The translations under genes and the position numbers were made by a program. A DNA stretch of 64,000 bases from Ophioceras dolichostomum (taxonomy: Eukaryota > Ascomycota > Sordariomycetes > Magnaporthales > Ophioceraceae). The stretch spans positions 186,001 through 250,000 of the forward strand of contig PYST01000003.1 of the NCBI GenBank assembly GCA_003049485.1, in the 5' to 3' direction. Each line of letters begins with the position of its first letter. Positions within the stretch are counted from its first letter, which is position 1. Below the pieces are notes generated by a model. It was given only the letters and a program-made list of their open reading frames with translations, had not been told where the DNA came from and did no database searches. This document shows, one piece after another, positions 11,304-21,268 of this stretch.

Positions 11304-14300
11304 CTATATCTCCCTACACCAGCGGGCCAGAATCGAGGCCGGCTTGAGTCCGGCCGCAGTGGGGATCTCCTCGAGCGCCACGTCGACCTTCCACATCTTC
11401 GCCCCCAGGCCCAGGTTGCTGCCAGTGACCCCCCCTCCTCCCCTGCCGAGCCCCGCCCCCGCCGCGGGCGTGAGCAGGCCAACCGCGACGAGGCGCTCCC
11501 ACGCGGTGGCCGCCACGCCCCTACCCCAGGCCCTGGCGGAGCCCCCCAGCGCGAAGACGCCCGACGTGGCCGTCTGCACGCGCTGCCTGCCGATCAGCGA
11601 CGTGTACTCGTCGTACGCCATGGCGAAGTTGACCGTGTCAGTGTGAGCCACGATGTCGAGCCGCGCCGCCGCAACGAGCAGCGCCAGGTCCAGGTCCGAG
11701 AGCGAGGCCAGGAGGGGCAGCTTCGAGTCCGGTGCCGACAGCGACGAGCCCCCTCCCGCTGCTGTCGCCGATACGGCCGGCATCCGGAGCCGTGGCGCGC
11801 TGGGCGAGAGCTCCGACAGCGGGAGGATGAGCGAGGTCAGGAATGCAGGTACCGACTTGCTGCTGTAGAAGTGGAACTCGAGGTGGTCTTCGAATGCGGC
11901 GTCCTGGCGCAGTGCCTGGTTTTGGATAGATTAATTAGTACAGTAATTCTCCCACGGCATATAAGCCACACCACACTCATCGCTTACTAGCACTTGTAAA
12001 CCATTTTTGGCTGGGGGCGGACGGATAAAGGCACAAATACACTAAACACACAAACACAATCACAAAATAACATACCTCGATCTGGCCATTCCACCACTCG
12101 CAAAACTTCTTCTGCCCTACCAGCGCCGCCGCCTTAGCCATCGTAGCCGCCGCCGTCGTCGTCGACAACGCCGCAGCACCACCCCGCGCCGCCGGTGCCT
12201 GTTTCAGGTCCTGCGTCAGGTCCCGCTCGTCAACCACCAACCCCCACTTACAAACGTCCCAGAAGGCGGCCACGCTCTTCGGCAGCGACAGGTGCACGTG
12301 CCGGTGGCTGAACCGGGACTTGACGCGCTTCTCGAGGCTCTCGACCACGTCGACGCGGCAGGTGAGGCCCACGACGGCGATGGGCGCCTTGCGTGCCTGC
12401 GCGATGTCGAACAGGTTGTACAGCAGCGTCTGCCGCGCGTGCGTCGCGAACAGGTCGAACTCGTCCATGACGAAGACTACCGACTTGGACATCACTACTC
12501 CTGCTCCGGCCGCTGAGGTCGACTCTGCGGGCCCGTCGCCGCCGGAGATCTCGGTTGGGTGGGAGAGGACTGCCAGTAGGGAGGCTAGAGTGTCTGCGTA
12601 GTTGCTCGTCTGGTTTTGTTTTCGAAGTTGCCGCGTGTGTCAGTCAGTTAGTTAGTCCTAGCGCGGGATGAGGAATGTCGCGTTCTATGATGTGGTTAGG
12701 CGGCCAAGGCATACATACCTTCTTGATGAGTTCGTCTTCGACCTCCATCTCCTTGCCGAGCTGGCGCCAGATCTCCTTTAGGGCGATCTTGTCGTCGGTG
12801 TGGATGAAACCGCTGAGCCTCACGACATGGAAGTCGTTCTTGTGCTCAGCGGAAAGGTCTGATATTATGTTCTCTATGAGCTGTCCACCACGCACAACGC
12901 CACCCGGTTTTCCTCTGTTAGTTTTGCTTGATCTGTGGATCGACATAGGTAGATAGTATATATATTGTGATCACCCACCGTGGTCTTTCCACTGCCCCTG
13001 GCCCCGATGACCAGCATCGAGTTGCCCTCACCAGCCAGGACCGTCTGCTCGACGAGCTGGAACGCCTTCTCGTAGGCCTCGTCCTGCCCGTGTAGTCTGA
13101 TGCGCGTCTTGCCTGTGCACCGATCCAGCAGCACGCGCTGAAGCGTCTGGAGGTGCTTGTCGAAGTTCGGCACATTTGTAGGGGCCGCGTATGATGGCGC
13201 AGAGGCGGCGGCGGCGGCAATGGAGGAGGACGATCTCTTTGCTGCCGGTTTGGTGATGACTTGGACCTCGTCGACGGCGGTCTCGGAATCATCGACGCAT
13301 TCCCGACACAACCACTCGCCCTTGGGAATAGTTTTTAGGCCGTGGCATTTCTGATGGTAGCCGCGATCGCAGTTGTCGCAGAGAACGATCTCGTTGGGCG
13401 GCGCGGACTCGGGCCTGGAGCAGATGACGCAGACGAAATCCTCGTCAAGGCCTTCTTCATCAGCGTCCTGATCCTGACCCTCCTCTGAATCTGCAACAGT
13501 CTCATGATCGTGATCTTCGTCACCGCCAGAATTGCTAGTCTGAGCTTTCCCGGTTGTCCGCACAACAGGGTTTTTGGCCTTGTTTGGGAGGTCCTCGAAG
13601 AAGACTTCCGTCTCAGGCCCATCGAACGCGACGCTCTTCTTCCGGCCGAGAGCGCCCCTCCTCTTAGTAGGTGTCAGGATCCCCTTCAGCGGCGTGCTGT
13701 TTGTGGCAGGCTCAGAGTCTGCCGTACTTGCGACCAATCTCTCCCGGCCAAGACGGCGGGTGGTTGATCTTAGCGCAACATCCTCTTCATCGGCCGACGG
13801 CTCAGGCAGTTCTGCGGAGCCAAACGCCCTGGAACCCCTCTTCCCGCGAGGCTTTGACGATAAAGGTTCACTAGCGCGTGTGGCTCCCGTGGACTTTGTA
13901 TGGTTCTGTCCGTTGACTCCCCGCTTCCTGGTACCCTGTGAGCCGGCGGATTGAACGGGAGGCTCAGGTGGCACTTCGAGCTCATCCCCGGAACCTGGAA
14001 AGTCATAAATCGAGGAGCGAGTAGCCTTGGAAGATCCCGATGCGGCCCGCTTGCTCGTACCGCTCCTCCTCACAGGAACCTCCTGCTGCTCCTCTTCCGA
14101 CTCGGGCACGTCGTAGGACGAAGCGCCTGAGGCCCGACCGTCGTGCTGGACCTTGGGAGCCCCTCCACGGCCTGATGATCGGCGACCAGTTCCAGAAAGA
14201 GCAGAGCTAGCCTGCGAGTCAGGCGGTGAGGCTGCAGCGCCGCCGTTCAGGCGACACTTTTTCACTGAAGATGCTAGGGAGTGGGCTTCGACCTCATCAG

Positions 14301-14343
14301 GCTCCAAGCGATCTCTTTTGCCCCTTCGTGTTGGAGGAGCCAT
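11304..14343 (-). CDS. orc4: Origin recognition complex subunit 4 with N-terminal PHD finger
   Basis: AAA+ subunit of the ORC complex that marks replication origins in the nucleus. Exons (minus strand) 14343-12979, 12880-12719, 12609-12076 and 11915-11304 join in phase 0 throughout to 890 aa; introns are 98, 109 and 160 nt. Residues 1-295 are disordered, basic and acidic, with an AT-hook-like KPRGKRG and a KGILTP...KSVAF segment (KSVAF at 236-240). A C4HC3 PHD finger follows at about 300-350 (CVICSRPE, CDNCDRGYHQKCHG, GEWLCREC). The Orc4 core starts near 390: Walker A GARGSGKTT at 447-455, split from the next helix LIENIISDL by intron 1, and Walker B VVFVMDEFDLF in exon 3. The C-terminal part carries the winged-helix region. 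The length exceeds yeast Orc4 because of the N-terminal extension. The start is the first ATG of the basic MAPPTRRGKRDR. Confidence 0.93.
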
Positions 14344-14948
14344 TTCGGTTCCAAAAGAGAGCCAATTAATATCCTGAGACAAATGAGACGAAGGGCGGAA
14401 GCAAAATATTAATTGAAACAAGCAGCCAAGAAAGGAATCCAGGAACCACCCCTCTGTTCTGGCCCTCCATGTTCCCCAAATGGAATGTCTCAATTGGCTG
14501 GTCCGCAGAAACGCGTCTGGTGGCTAGAAATTCAGGCACTGTAACGCGAGACACGACCGAGGTCACGTGTGCCCCCTTCCCAGCTTACCCCGAACCGGCA
14601 GCGGGTCAGCCAATCGACATCGGATGGTAAGGAAGCAAAAATTCACTGGTCACGGTCATGATTGCTTCTCGGTTTCAAGTGAACTGATTGCTCCGTATAT
14701 TTACGGCCCGAATGGTGCCAGGTTCGACAACGATTGATCTATGCTGTGAGGCAACTCGATCACCCACCCCCTATCTACCATCTACCATCTTTCTAGGTAG
14801 ACCCAAATGCAATGCTCTCATGAAAGACTCCATGAGAATGTCATGACTCCCATCCCATCCCGTTCCACGTGGCTGCCTACGTGCCCTCGGATAGCTGACA
14901 AAAGTGAGTTCAGCTCTATGACAATGTGTATACCACCTCATGTTTCCT
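14344..14948. other. Orc4 promoter region and carrier 3' flank
   Basis: Gene-free 605 bp upstream of Orc4 and downstream of the mitochondrial carrier gene. It contains an ACGCGT element, an ACGCGA variant and a CACGTG E-box clustered within 60 bp. No coding sequence seen. Confidence 0.6.
14511..14549. promoter_or_regulatory. Putative MCB (MluI cell-cycle box) cluster upstream of Orc4
   Basis: ACGCGT at 14511-14516, 168 bp upstream of the Orc4 ATG, and ACGCGA at 14544-14549. In yeasts ACGCGT is the site of the MBF (Mbp1/Swi6) factor that drives G1/S transcription of DNA-replication genes. Its position before a replication gene fits, but a 6-bp match can arise by chance. A CACGTG lies just beyond, at 14564-14569. 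Confidence 0.4.
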
Positions 14949-16279
14949 TTAGATCCCAAGGAAAGTCTTCATCCTCTCGTACGTAAGGAACGCAGCAGCA
15001 GCCATCGGCGTAATCTTAACATAGCCAATGGTCAACCCGACGAAGAAGCCGCGCAGGCCCCGCTCCTTCATGATCAGGGCCGCCGTCTCGGCGATCCTCA
15101 GCCTGCGGCCGTCGCCCACGGCGCCGCCGACCTGCATCCTCCTCCGGATGATCTCGAGCGGGTACGAGACCGTCTGCGCCACCAGGCCCGCGACGCCTCC
15201 CGCCGTCAGCTCCGCCCACGACCGCAGCGGCAGCCTCTTCCCCGGCGGCGCATTCTTCGGCTGCGGCAGGGTCGTCCACTTGGCCAGGAACGGCTGGCGG
15301 AGGAAGTCGCCGCACGTGTCGTGCGTCAGGAACGATATTCCCGCGTACGGAAGCATGCCGAGCATGGTCGGGGAGAAGCCCCGGTAGAAGTTGATCAGGC
15401 CGGACCTCGGCGCGGCGGCCATGACGGCGTCCGAAGCAGAAGCGACGGCTTCGCCTGCCGTGGCGGCCAAACTGTGCGACGCAGAATGGACGTGGGGTTT
15501 GAAGACCGGCTGCTCGTGGTAGATCTTCTTACATATGTCGGCCAGCGACGAGCGGCCGTCGCGCTTGGTCTCGAACGCCATGCGCACCCTGACCACCTCG
15601 AGCGGGTACGTGAAGAGCACCGAGGTCATACCCGCCAGCGAGCCGCTGAGCAGGCGCCGCAGCGGCGTCTCGTGGTGGACGTCCGGTATCAGCACCCCGC
15701 GGATCTGCTCGTAGGCGAGAAACTTGATGGCGGCGTAGGGGAAGACCCGCATCAGGGTCGCCGAGTGGCCCCGGAACAGCCCGCCGACGCCGTCCTGCCG
15801 GTAGATAACCCGCATGGACTCGGCGACGCCGGCCCAGGAGCCCGAGTACTGCGCGAACTGGGGGTTGCTCGACTGAAAGAGGATCTTGACGCGGTCGAGT
15901 GGCGCAACGACGGATTTGCCCTACGACATATATGAGAGTTGACACAAACTGAGTTAGTCGACAGTCGCGATGGGGATCTGTCTGTAGGGTAGGACATTGA
16001 AGGTCAGGGCAAGGATCAGATAAAACATACAACGCAGCCCGCCAGACCCCCCGCGAGCCCAGATCGCCAGACATAGTCGAAGCTCTGCTTGTCGACTTGG
16101 GCCTTCGGTTCCGGCTCTTGCGCATAGCCGGAGAGGGATCTGCGATTACTCGTCGTCATCGTCGCTGTCGGCGGCGTCGAGTCGGGTGTAGAGCCGGCGC
16201 GATCGGCATCCTCTCGTGGTTGGTACTGTAATATCCCTGGCGCTGAGCCATCTCTTCCTGCCAATTGGGCCAGCGGCAT
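14949..16279 (-). CDS. leu5: Mitochondrial carrier, Leu5/SLC25A16-SLC25A42 type (coenzyme A transport)
   Basis: Inner-membrane carrier of the SLC25 family. Leu5 homologues are needed to build up coenzyme A in the mitochondrial matrix. Exons 16279-16031 and 15920-14949, joined in phase 0 across a 110-nt intron, give 406 aa. All three signature repeats are present: APLDRVKI, YPLEVVRV and YPLEIIRR, each with the family Px[D/E]xx[K/R] core. The first repeat begins WRSGLAGGLAGCVGKSVVAP and the intron falls inside it. An insertion of about 40 Ala/Ser-rich residues sits between repeats 2 and 3. The start is uncertain: the ATG at 16279 gives a 40-residue longer N-terminus, while the ATG at 16159 (MTTSNRRSLSGYAQ) gives 366 aa. 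Substrate is inferred from family resemblance only. Confidence 0.9.
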
Positions 16280-16981
16280 TCCGCCGCCAAAACCGAAGCC
16301 CGGGAGCCGGTGTCTCCGGCACACAAATGATTACGAGAAGGAGGGAGGGGAACGAAACCCCCCGACCCGACTGTCCGTCCGCTATTGTCACCTCAGTGGA
16401 AGGACGTGACGGCGCATACCGAAAGTGGGCAAGTTAAGCAATAGATCCGCAGTCACCTAAGTCAGGAAGTTCTGAAACAAACAAAGAAACGAGAAGAGAC
16501 GTATGTGAAAGGGGGCGAGAGAGTCAGTTGTTGGCGGGGAAAGTAAGTTGCGGCGATGCCGGAGTAAAAACGTAAAAAACGTGGAGAAAAAAGTGACGGC
16601 AACAGGTAATCGCAGCTTGCGAAGTTTCCGGAATTTGGGGCGGCGATAGCGGACGGACGTCATCTCGGCACATTTTTCCCCAGCATCTCTCAAACAGCAG
16701 CGCCGCAACGCCCTCGTGCCTCTATTGGGTTCCCTGGAACGGCGCGACGGCTAACCCTGCGCCAAGCGCCACTCATTCCCCGCCTATCCCCTCGACCGCC
16801 CAAACCGCCTTGAACCGAGAATTACCGAATCTCCGCGTACGAGCAACCTAAGAAACACCCCCTGTGTAATTTGGGCACGTGCACACTTCCTTCTATTCGT
16901 GCAGCATTTCCCTTTGACGCCGTAACCGGGGTCAACACACCGAGACACCCTGGCCCAGGCTTGTTCAATGTTGGTCAGCTG
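16280..16981. other. Divergent promoter region, carrier/METTL4
   Basis: About 0.7 kb between the divergently transcribed carrier (-) and methyltransferase (+) genes. A CACGTG motif lies at 16876-16881. The methyltransferase frame is open upstream to 16871, but no ATG occurs there. Confidence 0.5.
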
Positions 16982-18361
16982 ATGACTTCCTCGATTCTCT
17001 TTGAGAATGACGAGAAGACAGTGGTCCTGCTGGACTTGCCACGGTCCATCGAGGAGGCACAGTTGTTGCCCCTCCCCCGTGACCCGTCTCAGGCTCGGGC
17101 CTCGCACTTGGGCCTGACTCCTCCTCCTCCTGCTGATGGTCCTGGTCCGAGCAATAATGACACGACAGGCAGCAGAAGAAAGAGACTCGTCTCCAGCAGG
17201 CCTCCAGATGTCCCATACGCGATCCCGGAGCCCAAGCGTGCACCGCCTAGTCCGGCGAGCCCCTCAGCCCAGGTGGCGGAATTGATGACTCTGGCAGCCG
17301 TACAAGCGGCGCTCGCCGAGCTGCAGGAAACATACTCCGGACCGTGGTTGCTGCCACGGGTGTTCCCGTCGGCACCACCACCACCGCACATTGAGGGTAG
17401 TGATAGAGGAGGGGCTCTTTCCGAGCAGCTTGCCGGAGTCACGAAAAGGAAGGCTGTTTCCCCAGCAGCAGATGACGAGGGCGACGCCGCGGAATGTGAT
17501 GCAGGTGAGGACAATGCAGGGGGGGAACCTGGCTCCCACCACCTCATCACCATCCCACCCGAATCGCGCTACGTCCAGGGCACAATCGAGTCCACGCGGC
17601 ACCTCCTGTTCGCCGCGAAACCCGGCGGCGGCGGCGCGTCGCCGCCGCCGCCACAGTTCGACCTGATAGTGCTGGACCCTCCGTGGCCGAACCGATCCGC
17701 TCGCCGCAAGAAGCGGGGAGGAAGGAGGGGAGAGGACCACTACCATACCGCATACGGCACGGCCGAGATCAGGCGCCTCCTCTCCCTGATCCCCGTCTCG
17801 TCGTGCCTCGCGCCCGACGGCCTCGTCGCCGTCTGGGTGACCAACCGCGCCGCCTTCGCGGAGCTGCTGACCTGCCCCGGAAGGGGCGTGTTCGCCGCCG
17901 ACTGGGGCGTCGAGCTCGTGGCGCAGTGGACGTGGCTGAAGGTCACGACGGAGGGGAAGCCGATTTTCCCGCTCGGCTACACGGCGAACCGGAGGCCGTG
18001 GGAGCGGCTGCTGATCGCGCGGAGGAGGAGGAGGAAGGTGAACGAGGGCGCGCCTTCGTGTGCCCATCCACCACCTCCTCCTCCTGTGGCGTGGGAGCGC
18101 AAGGTGTTGGTCTCGGTCCCGGACGTGCACTCGAGGAAGCCGAATCTCCGCGGGCTGTTTGGGCAGATCCTGCCGCCTGGTTTCCTGGGACTGGAGGTTT
18201 TTGCGCGGAATTTGACCGCTGGGTGGTGGAGCTGGGGGGACGATGTACTGCGGTTCCAGGGGCGGAGTCACTGGGTTGAGGACGGTGCCAATCTAACCGC
18301 TGGGAATCGAGCCATGGAAGAATATGGGCTGTCCAGTAGTAGTTTGGTGTCTGAGGAATAG
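16982..18361 (+). CDS. MT-A70 family adenine methyltransferase, METTL4-like
   Basis: S-adenosylmethionine-dependent N6-adenine methyltransferase. METTL4 homologues methylate U2 snRNA (m6Am) and have been reported to act on DNA 6mA. Single exon, 459 aa from the first ATG (MTSSILFENDEKTVVLLDLP). Residues 1-210 are Pro-rich and poorly conserved. The catalytic DPPW tetrad lies at 232-235 (IVLDPPWPNRS), followed by a basic insert (RRKKRGGRRG) and YHTAYGTAEIRRLL. Further family motifs are GLVAVWVTNRA, QWTWLKVTTEGKP, PDVHSRKPNLRG and the C-terminal LEVFARNLTAGWWSWGDDVL. The block order DPPW, then WLK, then RKP, then E(V/L)FAR is typical of the METTL4 clade, not of the METTL3/METTL14 clade. All expected catalytic residues are present. 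Substrate in this organism is unknown. Confidence 0.86.
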   Translation: MTSSILFENDEKTVVLLDLPRSIEEAQLLPLPRDPSQARASHLGLTPPPPADGPGPSNNDTTGSRRKRLVSSRPPDVPYAIPEPKRAPPSPASPSAQVAELMTLAAVQAALAELQETYSGPWLLPRVFPSAPPPPHIEGSDRGGALSEQLAGVTKRKAVSPAADDEGDAAECDAGEDNAGGEPGSHHLITIPPESRYVQGTIESTRHLLFAAKPGGGGASPPPPQFDLIVLDPPWPNRSARRKKRGGRRGEDHYHTAYGTAEIRRLLSLIPVSSCLAPDGLVAVWVTNRAAFAELLTCPGRGVFAADWGVELVAQWTWLKVTTEGKPIFPLGYTANRRPWERLLIARRRRRKVNEGAPSCAHPPPPPPVAWERKVLVSVPDVHSRKPNLRGLFGQILPPGFLGLEVFARNLTAGWWSWGDDVLRFQGRSHWVEDGANLTAGNRAMEEYGLSSSSLVSEE

Positions 18362-18827
18362 AGAGGCACGGCAAGGGATTGATTTTTATGGTTGTGAAGC
18401 TCCTTATTCGCCTACTTTTTCAATGCTGAGAGCAATGAGGTGGTCCAACATGCAACATCGTGCCTTCCCCCAGCAACCGACCGTGAATTAAAGGTTATAA
18501 TTGTTCACACGACCGCACCTTCCCAACATCAGACAATCGTTCTAACCAGTCCGAATGGGCTAGTTGGTATGCGCCACGATTGTCGGCTCGCAATTTATAT
18601 GGCTATACCTAGCGAATAGGTTGCGGGTTCGAGGCCGGTCGATGGAAGCAAAAACCGAAGGTTTTTCGTAACCACCCACCTATCCCTAGTTACCATGGGA
18701 TCAGTTGGGTGGGTGATCTTTTTGATTTTTTTTGTCAATTGAAATTTTTTTTTTTGGTTGGAGATATAGACATCAGTACACCATCAGTACATCGCACCGC
18801 ACCACCTGTACGCAGCCATTCTCAAGC
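18362..18827. other. Spacer with tRNA-like sequence and T-runs
   Basis: Between the methyltransferase (+) and uL23m (-) 3' ends. Contains the tRNA-like element annotated separately, an imperfect inverted repeat (accacccacc near 18672, gggtgggtga near 18704) and T-tracts at about 18725-18733 and 18745-18755. Confidence 0.5.
18549..18655 (+). ncRNA. tRNA-like or tRNA-derived element with A-box and B-box (degenerate)
   Basis: An A-box-like tgggctagttgg at 18556-18567 and a good B-box ggttcgaggcc at 18626-18636 lie 59 nt apart, a spacing seen in tRNAs with an intron or long arm. T-runs that could end Pol III transcription follow within 120 nt. I cannot fold a full cloverleaf: the T-stem pairs only partly and the acceptor ends match over just about four bases. 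It may be a tRNA pseudogene, the head of a SINE, or an unusual intron-bearing tRNA. No amino-acid identity is proposed. Confidence 0.35.
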
Positions 18828-19590
18828 TCATGGCTTCGGCGCCTCCTCGCCCCTAGTAGCCTCCTCACTTGACTTGACCTCATTCTCCTCCTTGGCCTCA
18901 AACCTCCGCCACTTCTCGTCCAATTGCACATCATTAGACCACGTGTCCACCCCGTCGCGCAGCCTCTGGGCGCGCTGGGCGAGCGATATCCTCTCGGTCG
19001 TGACGGGCAGCTTGCTCGGCGGCACGTGCTTGTGGAGGTGACCCTTCATCATCATCTCCTGCTGCTCCTCTTGTTCGTCCATCATCCTCTTGTACATCTT
19101 GTTGTCCCAGGGCGTCAGGTCCTGCGGCAGCTGGGGGAACACGAACGGCTTGACCAACACGACCGTCATCATCTTGCGGCCTAGAGGCCGGCGCACAGGC
19201 GCGGCCACCCGCTGCCCCACCGAGTTGGTCTTGACGCTGGTTAGTGGGCTGTTGGTGATGAAGGACCGGACCGAGGTGACCTCGACGTTGTAGGCGTGGT
19301 AGAGGTAGTCTCTCATGTCGAGCTTGTTGAACCGCATCGGCACGATGAAAGTGGCCTCGGTTGGGGGCTGGTTTGGGTTGGGCGGACAGAACGTGAGGCG
19401 GTGGTTGGGTCTGTCCCGGACGCGGCCAAGCTTTGTTAGTAATGATACCAGACATAGATGGTGAGTTGCAACATGACGCGGGCCGGCGTAGAGCGACTTA
19501 CAAGTAGATCTTCTTGAGACCCCTTTTGAAGTTGGGCCGGGCAGCAGCAGCTGCCTCGGCGACAACCTCAGCGACAGCTGCTGTCGCCAT
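18828..19590 (-). CDS. Mitochondrial large-subunit ribosomal protein uL23m (L23)
   Basis: Component of the mitochondrial large ribosomal subunit near the exit tunnel. Exons 19590-19502 and 19410-18828 (91-nt intron, donor gtaagt, branch attactaac) give 223 aa. The acceptor was chosen so that the junction reads KKIYL-PNHRLTF, as expected for the family; the AG nearer the branch point would break the frame. Conserved core: ATFIVPMRFNKLDMRDYLYHAYNVEV at about 46-71, then VRSFITNSPL and RRPLGRKMMTVVLVKPFVFP. The Ala-rich N-terminus may act as part of the import signal. A charged C-terminal extension of about 90 residues follows the core, as in other fungal mitoribosomal proteins. Confidence 0.88.
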
Positions 19591-20116
19591 TCTGCGGTGC
19601 CACTGCCGAATAAGCGGGGGAGAATGGTGCGCAAACGGTCGTAAACGACAGAAATCGGATGCCTCGAGCTAGAATTGGCGCTTCGATATCGTCGTTGAGC
19701 TGCTCAATACCAAGTATCGAGGCAGAAAGTTGGTCGCGCGAGCTCGAGGTCCTCCGGAAAAAAAGATAAAATTCCGAACCTGGCCGAGCTCCAGGGTTAG
19801 GGGCTGCAGTCCCAGCCAAATATCCCTGGCGCACCGTGCGGGGTGCGAATACTGAGTCAATTCGTACACCCCTAAATTCACCGACATTCTGAAATGGGAT
19901 GACAGGAGAAGCCAAGGTGTTCCGCAAAAGAAATCACAATTGTTTTGTTTTTTGTGTGCGTAATTCATGATCTAGGTACTCTAACCTACCACACAGCAAA
20001 GAGGTTGATGTGTGCATCCTGTCCTTTTCCTTCTATAGCTCGACGCCTGGGAGGTACTGAGAGGTACTCTGAAGTACTGGGAGATAGATGGATGTACCTC
20101 CGATCCTTTTCTAAAT
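19591..20116. other. Spacer between uL23m promoter and DJ-1 gene 3' end
   Basis: About 0.5 kb. It should hold the uL23m promoter and the 3' UTR of the DJ-1 family gene. Short ggtact repeats occur at about 20051-20080. No gene seen. Confidence 0.5.
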
Positions 20117-21268
20117 CTACACGTCGAGACCGTCGACGACGATGCCCTTGTTCCAGGTCCACTGCATAACCCTGGCGGCCTCCACGGCAGCATCCTCGGA
20201 CACAAGAGCGCTGACAAGATACAGGGCCGCATCTATGCCAGCGCTAACACCCCCACTCGTGATGACACGGAGGCCACCGAGGCGCATCGCCGCGCGGCGG
20301 GCGATGGACTCGCGACGCGAGTTGGAACCCTTGAAGGAAACGCTCCCCTTCCTGTTGTATTGTGTAAGTTGTAGGTGGTTAGCAGGGATGGAGCCGAGAT
20401 GTAGGCAGCTATACGATGGCAGATATACAACGAAGCAAGTCACGAGAGGAGAGAGATGTCACACGTACCGGCCAGTAGACGGACGGCGGCCGTCTGACTT
20501 CTTGTGGATATATGGGTTCTCGTCCTCGTCGCCAAGGTCGAAGCGCAGGTTGTTGACAACATAGCGGGCGTCCTCAATGACGTCGGTCCGCTCACCCAGG
20601 AGGCGCACCGCAGCGTGGCTGCACTCGTTCTCGAAGGCGGTGAGGTGGTCCGGGTGTGTGGTGGCCGAGAGGCCGGCGAGGATGCCCTGGTAGGCGAGGA
20701 GGTGGGAGCCGGTGCAGATGGACAGCAGGGTGCGCTCGCGGGCCGGATCCTCCTTTTGGATCTCCGAGAAGGCAGTGATCAGGGGCAGCGGCTCGGCCTT
20801 GGCCTTGATGATGGCGTCGACGTTGCCGCCGAGGACGACGACCACGTCGAAGTCCTTGAGCCGCTCGTGGGCCTCTTTGTATGAGATCTGGGAGCCGACG
20901 ATCACGTCCTGGCCGGAGAGCATTTTGGGCTCGTCGGCAGCGACGGTGATCTCGAAGGCACGGGAGTCTGTTTTAATTGTTTGTTTATTCCGCGTCAGTT
21001 GCATGGACGGACGGACCGCATGTTAGGCAAGCAGGAGTCTGTTGCCCCGCGAGCGTGAGTAAATGAAGGCATGGAGGGGTAGGCGATGGAACCTGAAAAC
21101 AGAGCATAGCTAAGGGGATTCTTCGCACGTACTCGGATCCTCCTTCTCGTGACGGGCGTAATGGATGACCTCCAATGGGCCGGCATAGTCCATGAGGTTA
21201 AACTTGTCGTGAAGGCAGAAGAGCACCTCGATGGGCTCATCGGCTACTGCAGACGACTTGTGTGCCAT
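20117..21268 (-). CDS. DJ-1/ThiJ/PfpI superfamily protein
   Basis: Exons 21268-21133, 20967-20469 and 20351-20117 join in frame to 289 aa; introns are 165 and 117 nt with donors gtacgt and gtacgt. The N-terminus EPIEVLFCLHDKFNLMDYAGPLEV is the typical first strand and helix of fungal DJ-1/PfpI proteins. DFDVVVVLGGNVD carries the glycine turn, and LLSICTGSHLLAYQGILAG is the nucleophile elbow with its reactive Cys. The C-terminal part contains RVITSGGVSAGIDAALYLV, the conserved strand and helix after the active site. Members act as glyoxalases, chaperones, amidases or isonitrile hydratases, and the sequence does not decide which. No secretion or targeting signal is seen, so it is probably cytosolic. 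Confidence 0.88.

Noticed and set aside
18690..18715. Local resemblance to the gttgggtgggtga segment of 5S rRNA
   Set aside because: Only about a dozen bases match; no surrounding 5S sequence.
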